57,921 nucleotides of DNA, taken from NCBI GenBank assembly GCA_016290315.1, contig JAEETK010000003.1:1-57921 (forward strand), given 5' to 3'. This DNA is from Candidatus Saccharimonadota bacterium (GTDB lineage: Bacteria; Patescibacteriota; Saccharimonadia; Saccharimonadales; Saccharimonadaceae). The notes under the pieces were generated by a model that worked only from the letters and a program-made list of their open reading frames with translations, was not told the origin of the DNA and searched no databases. Positions 50,918 through 57,643 of the stretch are shown piece by piece; position 1 is the stretch's first letter, and every line of letters starts with the position of its first letter. Made by a program: the position numbers and the translations under genes.

Positions 50918-51415
50918 ATGTTTGGATTAATGAAGGCTAAACGAAAGAGTTCGGTTGTAAGAGTTGGGTTATTATTGGTAGCCCTATTAGTCAGCGTCTT
51001 TTTTGTTGGAGGTACGGCTTGGGCGGATAGTGGTGAGTATTTTGGCTTTTTAGATATAAAGATTGCTCCAGATAATAATAAAAAATGCGCAACTGTCTTG
51101 AGCTTTTGGTGTGACAAGGCGGAAAATGATGGCGAAGCTACTATAAAAGATATTATTATTTTCGCTATATCGATTCTATCTGTAGGTATTGGGTTATTGG
51201 CGACAATTGGTTTTATAATTTGTGGCTATATGATTATGACAGCAAGGGGAAATGAGGGGCAAGTCACTCTAGCGAAAAAACGTATGGTAGAGATAGTAAT
51301 AGGTATCTTATTGTGGGCGGCGGGCGCTTTGTTGCTTGTCTTATTTATTCCAGATGAAGAAACCCCTGGTTATGTAAATAGCGGTGCTATTATAAAAATT
51401 AAGGAGATAAAATGA
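50918..51415 (+). CDS. VirB2-like pilin-family protein, divergent member
   Basis: This protein has about 165 residues if started at the ATG at 50918; the ATG at 50930 is equally possible and the upstream GTG is not. A signal peptide (VVRVGLLLVALLVSVFFVGG, cut after TAWA) precedes a short loop with two Cys (KKCATVLSFWCDK). Two membrane helices follow, with the pilin-type connector YMIMTARGNEGQVTLAKKRM between them. It is the first gene of the plus-strand pilin operon; its stop overlaps the next start (ATGA). It lacks the strong NTIMYGIIGL motif of the later paralogues and may be a minor subunit or assembly factor. Confidence 0.75.
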   Translation: MFGLMKAKRKSSVVRVGLLLVALLVSVFFVGGTAWADSGEYFGFLDIKIAPDNNKKCATVLSFWCDKAENDGEATIKDIIIFAISILSVGIGLLATIGFIICGYMIMTARGNEGQVTLAKKRMVEIVIGILLWAAGALLLVLFIPDEETPGYVNSGAIIKIKEIK

Positions 51416-52104
51416 AGAAAAAGTTACTGATATTGCTGATGGGTTTGAGTATGGTTTTTGCTCAGTTGTTAGTTGCTCCTATCGCGATTGCTGAGGGGGG
51501 TAATGCTGGCGGTACGGGTTTTGGAAATGCGACATGTCCAGAAACGCATTTTATGGGGTTGCGTGCTTGGTATGATGGCGAGCTTCTAAATAAGGTAGTT
51601 TGTGGAGGTGAGCAGCCGGCAAACGAGGGTGAAATTCGTCAGCTTGTCTGGATGATTGTGTTAAATATTGCGACGATGGTGCTCCAGATTGCAGGCTATG
51701 TTTGTGTTGGCTTTGTGATATGGGGTGGTTATCAGTATATGCTGGCACGAGGTGATAGCGGAAAGGTTGCTAATGGCAAGAAAACGATTACTAATGCTTT
51801 GATTGGTATTGTAATCTGCGTGACGGCTTCGTTAATATCTGGCGCAATTGTAGATATTGCTTCAGGTGCGGCAAACGATGCAAACTTCTTTGCGGAAATA
51901 TTTAATCACGCATTTATGTGGGCTGGTATTGTTTGTGCGATAGTGATGGTGATTGGTGGTATTTCGTATGTAACGAGTGTCGGCGACTCTGGGAAAGTAC
52001 AAAAAGCAAAAAGCACAATTATGTACGCGGCGATTGGTCTCGTTATTACCCTGCTTGCGGCGGCGATTGTTAATTTGGTCGTATCAGCCGTTAATGGTGG
52101 CTAG
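51412..52104 (+). CDS. VirB2-like protein with two pilin domains in tandem
   Basis: The 230-residue protein has a signal peptide (MKKKLLILLMGLSMVFAQLL), a short outside domain with two Cys (GNATCPETHF, NKVVCGGEQ), and then two copies of the VirB2 two-helix unit. The first has GGYQYMLARGDSGKVANGKK and TITNALIGIVICV; the second has GGISYVTSVGDSGKVQKAKS and TIMYAAIGLVITL. A double-pilin polypeptide could act as a capping or nucleating subunit. It overlaps the preceding gene by 4 nt and is followed 8 nt later by the fusion gene. Confidence 0.8.
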   Translation: MKKKLLILLMGLSMVFAQLLVAPIAIAEGGNAGGTGFGNATCPETHFMGLRAWYDGELLNKVVCGGEQPANEGEIRQLVWMIVLNIATMVLQIAGYVCVGFVIWGGYQYMLARGDSGKVANGKKTITNALIGIVICVTASLISGAIVDIASGAANDANFFAEIFNHAFMWAGIVCAIVMVIGGISYVTSVGDSGKVQKAKSTIMYAAIGLVITLLAAAIVNLVVSAVNGG

Positions 52105-52112
52105 AGGTAACG

Positions 52113-53777
52113 ATGAAGAAAATAATTATCGTTTTTGCCGTTATTGTATTGTCGATAATATCTTGTCTAGGCATTAAAAATGTGACTTTTGCGCATCAGT
52201 CCGCTTGTGGTGTGGCTGGATTTAATGATCCACTAGTCTGTGGTTATGGAAAAGGGGCGAATGAGGTTGCCCTGGAAAATAGAGTAAGAAATATTTTAAA
52301 TGCCGTATATCTTTGGATTGGTATTATTGCCGTTATTGTAATAGTGATAGGTGGGATATTTTACATGATTTCGGCTGGTGATACGAATAAGATAGCGGGC
52401 GCAAAAAATGCTATCATGTACGCCATTATCGGATTAGTGGTGGCTTTGGCGGCGTTTGCTATTACGAATTTGGTAATAGGCGCGCTTGATGGACAAGCCC
52501 CAGCTGGCGGAGGGGGTGGGTCTGGTCAAAATACCGTTCCGGCTACTCCACGACCGTCGACTGAGGAACAATGGCAAATTAGTGCGGTTAGCTTGTCGAA
52601 GCGAACTTTAGTAATGGATATTGGCGATACGGAAACGCTGAAAACAGAAGTTTATCCGAAAAACGCGGTGGATACTTCTATAACATGGTCGTCGGATAAT
52701 GAAAAAGTGGCAACCGTTGATCAAGGTGGCAAAATTATGGCAAAAAGTAGCGGTAAAGCGACTATTTCAGCAACCAGCAGAAACGGCGTCGCCGATAAGG
52801 CTTTAGTAACCGTAAATGATCCGGCAAAAAAGGAAGAATCTGGAACGGGGACTCCTAGTACCCCGTCGACACCGAGCACGCCTAGTAACCCTAGTGGCTC
52901 AACAAAAGTAACACTAACTGTGGGTTCTACGTCGATTCTAGATGAGCATACGACTACAGCGAAGGTTACTGGTAATAGTGGTGTCGTAAGATGGTCATCA
53001 AGTAATAATGCGGTGATGACGGTAAACTCTAATGGCGTAGTTACAGGTAAAAAGCCTGGGACTGCTACTTTGACGGCTAAGACTTTAGATGCAAAGAGCA
53101 ATAGTGTCGCGCTAACTAAGAAAATTACGGTGCGGGAAATAAAGATACTATGGGTTGGGAATAGTAAGACTTACGTGGAAGATATTGATAAGAAGGCGGC
53201 TGAAATGCTGAAGGGGCGCGGCTATAGTGTTAATACAACAAGAGTAACTAAAGGCGGAAAATCTTTGAAGTGGAATTATACGAATCAAGGAACGAATATT
53301 AAGAAATACTACGACTACGTCGTTTTGCAGGAGCGGACTGGATCCGCTAAAAGTGAGAGTCAATTTTACGATGGGGCTTTTAAAATAGCTAAGGCAGTAA
53401 AGGCAAAAAATAGCGACGTAAAAGTATACGTGCGTAAAGTTTGGCATTTAAGTGATTCTAGTACTAGCACTAGAGATACTGTAAACAAAATAGCAACAAA
53501 CGTAGCTCGTAAAATTGCTTTAAACGCTGGAGTTTTTTCGGATACGACTGATGATGGTGATGCTCTATATAAACTTAAAGCGAGTGGACGTAAAGCTTTT
53601 AAAGATGAACGGCATCAGAGTAAAATGGGAGCCTACACGGCAGCAGCCTGTATTGTTTCGAAAATGTTTAAAATTGATCCGACGACTATTACATATATTC
53701 CTGGAAACTTCTCTTCGTCTGAGAAAAACTCTTTAAGCGCATTGAAGTCAATAGCTAAGGAGGAATGTTATAATTAA
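52113..53777 (+). CDS. VirB2-like pilin fused to two Big2 domains and an SGNH-hydrolase-like domain
   Basis: The 554-residue protein has a signal peptide (1-28), a pilin unit (~58-125, with GGIFYMISAGDTNKIAGAKN then AIMYAIIGLVVAL), a Gly linker, Big2 domain 1 (~154-235, TSITWSSDNEKVATVD), a Thr/Pro/Ser linker, Big2 domain 2 (~264-341, RWSSSNNAVMTVNSNGVVTG) and a C-terminal SGNH-like domain: GNSKT with Ser351, VVLQERTG, and DERHQSKMGAYTAA with Asp498 and His501. Big2 domains are known adhesin folds. It would display an enzyme or sugar-binding head from a pilus or the membrane. AGGT precedes the ATG by 4 nt. Confidence 0.85.
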   Translation: MKKIIIVFAVIVLSIISCLGIKNVTFAHQSACGVAGFNDPLVCGYGKGANEVALENRVRNILNAVYLWIGIIAVIVIVIGGIFYMISAGDTNKIAGAKNAIMYAIIGLVVALAAFAITNLVIGALDGQAPAGGGGGSGQNTVPATPRPSTEEQWQISAVSLSKRTLVMDIGDTETLKTEVYPKNAVDTSITWSSDNEKVATVDQGGKIMAKSSGKATISATSRNGVADKALVTVNDPAKKEESGTGTPSTPSTPSTPSNPSGSTKVTLTVGSTSILDEHTTTAKVTGNSGVVRWSSSNNAVMTVNSNGVVTGKKPGTATLTAKTLDAKSNSVALTKKITVREIKILWVGNSKTYVEDIDKKAAEMLKGRGYSVNTTRVTKGGKSLKWNYTNQGTNIKKYYDYVVLQERTGSAKSESQFYDGAFKIAKAVKAKNSDVKVYVRKVWHLSDSSTSTRDTVNKIATNVARKIALNAGVFSDTTDDGDALYKLKASGRKAFKDERHQSKMGAYTAAACIVSKMFKIDPTTITYIPGNFSSSEKNSLSALKSIAKEECYN

Positions 53778-53788
53778 TTAAAGAGGCA

Positions 53789-54097
53789 ATGATGGATAAG
53801 ATATTTTTTCTAATAACAGGCAACGCCCCTACCGACCCAGCCAAACAAGTGACGCAGGTTGACGGTGGTGGCACAAACTTACAAGCTACGGTTAATAATG
53901 TATTGTCAGTAGTATTTACGTTGGTGGGCGTAATCGCAGTTATTGTAATTATTATTGGTGGTGTTTATTACATTACATCGAACGGTGATGCTGAAAAAAT
54001 AAAGAAAGGCAAAAATACTATAATGTACGGTATTATTGGCCTAATTGTTACTCTTTTAGCATTCGCTATTGTGTCGTTTGTGCTTAATTCGTTCTAA
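53789..54097 (+). CDS. VirB2-like pilin, minimal form without signal peptide
   Basis: The 102-residue protein starts at ATG 53789 (53792 also possible) after AGG. A short hydrophilic segment (TGNAPTDPAKQVTQVDGGGT) is followed by two membrane helices with the family core GGVYYITSNGDAEKIKKGKN and TIMYGIIGLIVTLLAFAIVS. There is only a weak hydrophobic N-terminus and no clear cleavage site, unlike its neighbours. It sits 11 nt after the fusion gene and is last in that run. Confidence 0.8.
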   Translation: MMDKIFFLITGNAPTDPAKQVTQVDGGGTNLQATVNNVLSVVFTLVGVIAVIVIIIGGVYYITSNGDAEKIKKGKNTIMYGIIGLIVTLLAFAIVSFVLNSF

Positions 54098-54102
54098 ATT
54101 TA

Positions 54103-54133
54103 TTTACAAATAAGCATAGTGGTGTGATAAAAT
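54103..54133 (+). promoter_or_regulatory. possible promoter of the 54.2 kb pilin
   Basis: TTTACA (54103-54108) and TAAAAT (54128-54133) lie 19 bp apart, with a TGTGA extension before the -10. GGAG follows 9 nt before the ATG at 54175. Confidence 0.45.
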
Positions 54134-54174
54134 TAAACTAAAGTTTTTTCGTTATTAATAAAGGAGAAATACGA

Positions 54175-54660
54175 ATGAAAACAATTAATAAAATAATAAA
54201 GGTGGCGGTCTTGGCGATCTTTAGCGTCGTATTGCTCGGTGGTCCAATTTTCGCTATAGATGAATGTATAGGTGAAGGTAAGAAATATCCAAATCTGTCT
54301 ACTAGCGAGGGTATATATTGTCAACGCATTAAGGTTGGCGATGAGTATATTTCCATCTATGGCAAGACATCGGCTGACTGTGCACAGGCTGGTACGTTAG
54401 CGTCTGATCCAGATAGCTGTAATGGTGACGACCTTAATAACATGGTTAAGGTAATAATTAATACTATCATCTTTGTTGTAGGTATGGTTGCTGTTATTAT
54501 GGTGATTCTTGGTGGCGTTAGCTATGCTACTTCCCAAGGTGACACTACGAAGGTCAAGAAAGGCAAAGACACGATTCTTTATGGTATTATTGGTCTCGTA
54601 ATCGCCATTTTGGCTTACGCTATCGTTAACTTCATACTTGCCGCTCTTACTAACGGTTAA
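54175..54660 (+). CDS. VirB2-like pilin with cysteine-bearing outside domain
   Basis: The 161-residue protein has a signal peptide (IIKVAVLAIFSVVLLGGPIF), an ~60-residue outside region with four Cys (DECIGEG, YCQRIK, DCAQAG, DSCNGD) able to form two disulphides, and the pilin core GGVSYATSQGDTTKVKKGKD plus TILYGIIGLVIAILAYAIVN. It has its own ribosome site and is followed by a terminator, so it is probably monocistronic. The extra domain sets it apart from the Gly-rich and minimal paralogues. Confidence 0.83.
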   Translation: MKTINKIIKVAVLAIFSVVLLGGPIFAIDECIGEGKKYPNLSTSEGIYCQRIKVGDEYISIYGKTSADCAQAGTLASDPDSCNGDDLNNMVKVIINTIIFVVGMVAVIMVILGGVSYATSQGDTTKVKKGKDTILYGIIGLVIAILAYAIVNFILAALTNG

Positions 54661-54683
54661 TATACGAAAAAACAACTTCTCTT

Positions 54684-54713
54684 AAAGCACCTCTTCTAGG
54701 GGGTGCTTTTTTT
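54684..54713 (+). terminator. intrinsic terminator after the 54.2 kb pilin
   Basis: AAAGCACC pairs with GGTGCTTT around a short loop, followed by TTTT. Confidence 0.9.
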
Positions 54714-54760
54714 GGGTAATTTATGTTATTATGATTTATAGATAAGGAGATTATTATATA

Positions 54761-55195
54761 ATGAGCAAAATAAAGGAAATCGCGAAAGAGGCAGGTGCAG
54801 CTTTAACTATCGCGGCGTTGACTATTTCTACGCAAGGCGTTAGTGTATTTGCTGACGGTAATACTGCTGGCGGTTCTGATGGCGGTGGAGGCAATGGGGG
54901 AGCTGGCTCAGCGGGCGAGAATGCGCGTGCTGGTGTTTCTAATGTAAACCCAGGCGCAAATACAGACTTAATGTCAATGATTCAGACGATTTTGAATGTC
55001 GTTTTTAGTATCATCGGTATTATTGCGGTAATTATGATTATAGTTGGCGGTGTACATTACACTACGTCACAGGGCGATAGCGCTAAGTTGCAAAAAGCGA
55101 AAAATACAATTATGTACGGTATCATCGGTTTAGTGGTTGTATTGCTCTCATTTGCAATAGTGAGCTTTGTCCTTAATGGTCTTATTGGCGGATAA
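54761..55195 (+). CDS. VirB2-like pilin with glycine-rich N-terminal segment
   Basis: The 144-residue protein has a signal-peptide-like start (MSKIKEIAKEAGAALTIAAL), cut near VFA, then a Gly/Ser/Asn-rich segment (GGSDGGGGNGGAGSAG), then the core GGVHYTTSQGDSAKLQKAKN and TIMYGIIGLVVVLLSFAIVS. It is an isolated transcription unit: TATGAT at 54730, AAGGAG 13 nt before the ATG, and a terminator behind it. The separate unit would allow its level to differ from the other pilins, as expected for a major subunit. Confidence 0.83.
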   Translation: MSKIKEIAKEAGAALTIAALTISTQGVSVFADGNTAGGSDGGGGNGGAGSAGENARAGVSNVNPGANTDLMSMIQTILNVVFSIIGIIAVIMIIVGGVHYTTSQGDSAKLQKAKNTIMYGIIGLVVVLLSFAIVSFVLNGLIGG

Positions 55196-55212
55196 AGATA
55201 ACAAAAGTAATT

Positions 55213-55243
55213 ATGCCTCCCCTTTTTAGTGGGAGGTATTTTT
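55213..55243 (+). terminator. intrinsic terminator after the 54.8 kb pilin
   Basis: CCTCCC pairs with GGGAGG, extended by a G-T and two A-T pairs, around a nine-base loop; TTTTTG follows. Confidence 0.88.
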
Positions 55244-55261
55244 GTATGCTATGATAAATGT

Positions 55262-55639
55262 ATGGGTATAAAAAACAAAAAAATTAATAAAATTGTCTTT
55301 TGTTTCGGCTTAATGATTAGTAATTTGTTGATTTGCAGTAATGCTTTTGCTGAAACGCCGAGTTATTATGCGCGCGAAGGAGCAAGTTCAATCGTGGTTC
55401 CGGATGGGCCGGATTTGATGACGATAATAAAAAACTTGCTAAATACTACGTTTGGAGTTGTAGGTGTTATAGCGGTAGTTATGATGATTATTGGTGGTTT
55501 CTACTATTTAACATCGCAAGGATCGCCAGAGAGAGTACAGAAAGGTAAAAATACAATTCTGTACGGTATAGTGGGTTTAATAATTGTCCTGTCTGCTTTT
55601 GCAATTGTAAACTTTGTGTTAAGTAGCTTGTTGGGTTAA
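55262..55639 (+). CDS. VirB2-like pilin
   Basis: The 125-residue protein is started at ATG 55262, not at 55229, which lies inside the preceding terminator. A signal peptide (KIVFCFGLMISNLLICSNAF, cut after AFA) is followed by a short Tyr/Ser-rich segment and the core GGFYYLTSQGSPERVQKGKN plus TILYGIVGLIIVLSAFAIVN. A TGCTATGAT extended -10 ends about 8 nt before the ATG, so it may be leaderless. The bidirectional hairpin behind it separates it from hsp20. Confidence 0.82.
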   Translation: MGIKNKKINKIVFCFGLMISNLLICSNAFAETPSYYAREGASSIVVPDGPDLMTIIKNLLNTTFGVVGVIAVVMMIIGGFYYLTSQGSPERVQKGKNTILYGIVGLIIVLSAFAIVNFVLSSLLG

Positions 55640-55659
55640 TTATTATTTTTGTGAGAATC

Positions 55660-55687
55660 AAAAAATCGCCGTTTTGGGCGATTTTTT
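55660..55687. terminator. bidirectional terminator between the pilin and hsp20 genes
   Basis: AAAAAATCGCC and GGCGATTTTTT form a perfect 11-bp stem around GTTTTG, with T-runs on both strands. Confidence 0.92.
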
Positions 55688-55696
55688 GGTGATTAT

Positions 55697-56215
55697 TTAA
55701 TTAATCGTAATGCGTTTTGGGGCTTCAGTCTTTTCCTTTTCGAAGGAGATAGTAAGGACGCCATCCTTTAGGACTGCCTCTACGCCATCTTCTTTAACTT
55801 GTACTGGGAGGGCGATAGTGCGGCTAAATTCTCCCCAATAACATTCTTGAATATGCCATTGGGTAGCTTTATCGTCTTCCCCGCCGTTAAGAACGCCAGA
55901 AATGGTAAGGATATTGTCGGAAATTGAAACGTCAAGATCTTTGCGTTCAATGCCGGCGGTGCGAGCTTTGATGATTAATTTGTCGTTTGTTTCGTAAACA
56001 TCTACAGCTAGCTGACCTGGAATATCGTCTGCGCTATCATCCCAACCGTCGCCGTCGTCAACATATTCTTCTTCGACGATGGCAGTTTCTTCAACTGGAG
56101 TGTTGACTGGAGTTTCCACCGGTTCCTCTTCTGCAACTAGTCCAGAGTTATCGCCCTCTAAAAAGGCAGCTGTGAGCTCATCATCTAAGCTCATTTCGTC
56201 TTGTTTGCGAGCCAT
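55697..56215 (-). CDS. Hsp20/alpha-crystallin small heat-shock protein
   Basis: The 172-residue protein has an acidic N-terminal extension (~1-70, rich in Glu, Asp, Val and Pro) and an alpha-crystallin domain (~72-165): QLAVDVYETNDKLIIKARTA, GIERKDLDVSISDNILTISG, WGEFSRTIALPVQV and GVLTISFEKEK. Small heat-shock proteins hold unfolding proteins. The acidic arm is longer than usual. GGAGG lies 12 nt before the ATG, with TATAAT (56252-56257, complement) further up. It sits inside the pilin region, but there is no evidence it serves that system. Confidence 0.92.
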   Translation of the reverse strand: MARKQDEMSLDDELTAAFLEGDNSGLVAEEEPVETPVNTPVEETAIVEEEYVDDGDGWDDSADDIPGQLAVDVYETNDKLIIKARTAGIERKDLDVSISDNILTISGVLNGGEDDKATQWHIQECYWGEFSRTIALPVQVKEDGVEAVLKDGVLTISFEKEKTEAPKRITIN

Positions 56216-56303
56216 TGTTTTATATAACCTCCACTAATTTACACTCTTAAGCTTTATTATATGTATGTTTATTCTTAAAATCAAGAAAAATGGAGGTTTT
56301 GTT

Positions 56304-56972
56304 GTGAAAAATACAATATGTGTATCAATTGGTGATATATTGTGCCCTCATTCCTGTATTTCCTGTGGAAAAGTTGGTGGAATACTATGTGATTGTTGTA
56401 AAAAATACATCATGTCGAATGATTATTGAAAATGTTTATGTTGTGGCGGCAATCTAAAGAATAATCAATGCGAACGCTGCGTGCTTCCTTTTTGTGGCCA
56501 ATTTTGTTTAGGAAAAAGGACGGGATTGCTAAAAGATTTAATTAATATATATAAGTATAAATCAGTACGCGCTTGCGCGGAAACTTTTGCTTATTTGCTA
56601 AGAGAAAAATACGGTCTGTTCCTTGACGGAAAAATTGTAGTACCTTTACCTACGATTAGTAAACATATCCGCGAACGTGGCTTTGATCATATGGCGCTTT
56701 TGGCAAAAAGAATTGCATATGTTTGTGGTGGCAAGTGCGAAAAAGTATTAAAGCGAGTTGGGAATACCGTACAAGTTGGCGCAGATGAGATGGCGCGTAA
56801 AAAACAAGCATTAGGCGCATATAGTGTTACTAATAGGGTTAATTTTGATGCACAGTATGTCTTAATTGACGACGTATGGACTACTGGTAGTAGTATGATG
56901 GCTGCATGTTCGGAGCTCCAAAAAACTGGAGTGGAAAAAATCTCGGTAGTTTTGCTTGCTAAAAGTGAGTAA
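56304..56972 (+). pseudogene. comF: ComF-family phosphoribosyltransferase-like gene interrupted by in-frame TGA
   Basis: A GTG at 56304 with a strong GGAGG 7 nt upstream begins a frame with the ComF zinc-finger pattern (CPHSCISCGK, CDCCKK). It stops at TGA 56427-56429 and continues in the same frame (KCLCCGG, CERC) into the phosphoribosyltransferase domain: VVPLPTISKHIRERGFDHMA and the PRPP motif YVLIDDVWTTGSS. The open part from GTG 56481 would give 163 residues without most of the zinc finger. ComF assists DNA uptake in competence. Because TGA is a normal stop here, this is either a nonsense mutation, readthrough, or a split product; a sequencing error is also possible. Confidence 0.8.
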
Positions 56973-56974
56973 AA

Positions 56975-57373
56975 TTAAACAGAAGTAGAGCCGCCGACGG
57001 CGCTGATTACGAAGTTGACTATTGCGTATGAAAGGATGGCGATGATTAGGCCGATGATGGCATACATAATAGTGTTTTTGGCGTCGGTAACTTTTTTACT
57101 GTCGCCTCCAGAGATGATATAGCGTAAGCCGCCATAGATGAGCATTACAACAGATATGATACCTACAGCGAAAAGAATGGTGTTTGTAATGCGAGTAAAG
57201 ACGCCGGAAGCTCCGATTAGTTCAGCTGGCATGCCATTGCCGCGAGCAGCATTAGCACCAGCTTGAGCTGGATTATCGTAATTCATGGTGGCCATTGCGC
57301 GACCCGCAAAAAGCGTCGCGGTAGTTGCAGCGCCAGTGAGAACTTGCCCTGTTTTTTCGATTAATTTTTTCAT
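56975..57373 (-). CDS. VirB2-like pilin, separate copy
   Basis: The 132-residue protein has an N-terminal signal-like segment (TGQVLTGAATTATLFAGRAM, cut after AMA), a short Asn/Ala/Gly segment and the core GGLRYIISGGDSKKVTDAKN with TIMYAIIGLIIAILSYAIVN. It is on the opposite strand from the other pilins, just past comF (2-nt gap), with its own TAAAAT about 12 nt before the ATG. The isolation suggests separate regulation or a moved copy. Confidence 0.82.
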   Translation of the reverse strand: MKKLIEKTGQVLTGAATTATLFAGRAMATMNYDNPAQAGANAARGNGMPAELIGASGVFTRITNTILFAVGIISVVMLIYGGLRYIISGGDSKKVTDAKNTIMYAIIGLIIAILSYAIVNFVISAVGGSTSV

Positions 57374-57461
57374 ATGTTGTGCTCTATTTTACCCTTAAAG
57401 ATGAGTAAATTATACATTATTATTAAGGATACAGCAAATATGTGCAAATTAATTGTTAATG

Positions 57462-57470
57462 TGTTAGAAT
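57462..57470 (+). promoter_or_regulatory. extended -10 for tRNA-Ser
   Basis: TGTTAGAAT (57462-57470) lies 10 nt before the tRNA 5' end. No clear -35 is seen at the expected distance. Confidence 0.5.
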
Positions 57471-57480
57471 AATCTGTATT

Positions 57481-57573
57481 GGAGGGTTACCCAAGTGGTT
57501 GAAGGGGACGGTTTGCTAAATCGTTAGACTGGCGAAAGCTGGTGCGAGAGTTCGAATCTCTCACCCTCCGCCA
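57481..57573 (+). tRNA. tRNA-Ser (anticodon GCU)
   Basis: The acceptor arms GGAGGGT and ACCCTCC pair. The anticodon stem ACGGT/ATCGT frames the loop TTGCTAA with anticodon GCT at 57515-57517. A long variable arm (class II) and TTCGAAT in the T-arm are present, and the CCA end is encoded. It reads AGC and AGU serine codons. A hairpin terminator follows. Confidence 0.97.
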
Positions 57574-57579
57574 AAAGAT

Positions 57580-57603
57580 GCTCAAGAAATTGAGCGTTTT
57601 TTG
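57580..57603 (+). terminator. terminator after tRNA-Ser
   Basis: GCTCAA and TTGAGC pair around a GAAA tetraloop, then GTTTTTTG. Confidence 0.88.
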
Positions 57604-57629
57604 TTGTATATTGTATAGTTTGCACTTAT

Positions 57630-57637
57630 GGTATAAT
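57630..57637 (+). promoter_or_regulatory. extended -10 of the last gene
   Basis: GGTATAAT, preceded by T to make TGG-TATAAT, has its hexamer at 57632-57637, exactly 6 nt before the ATG at 57644. Confidence 0.7.
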
Positions 57638-57643
57638 TTCAAT

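Noticed and set aside
56427..56429. In-frame TGA in comF as UGA=Gly recoding or selenocysteine
   Set aside because: TGA ends the murC-like gene, dnaA and the LGFP gene, so it is a stop in this genome. No SECIS-like hairpin is evident just after it, and the position is next to, not at, a conserved Cys.
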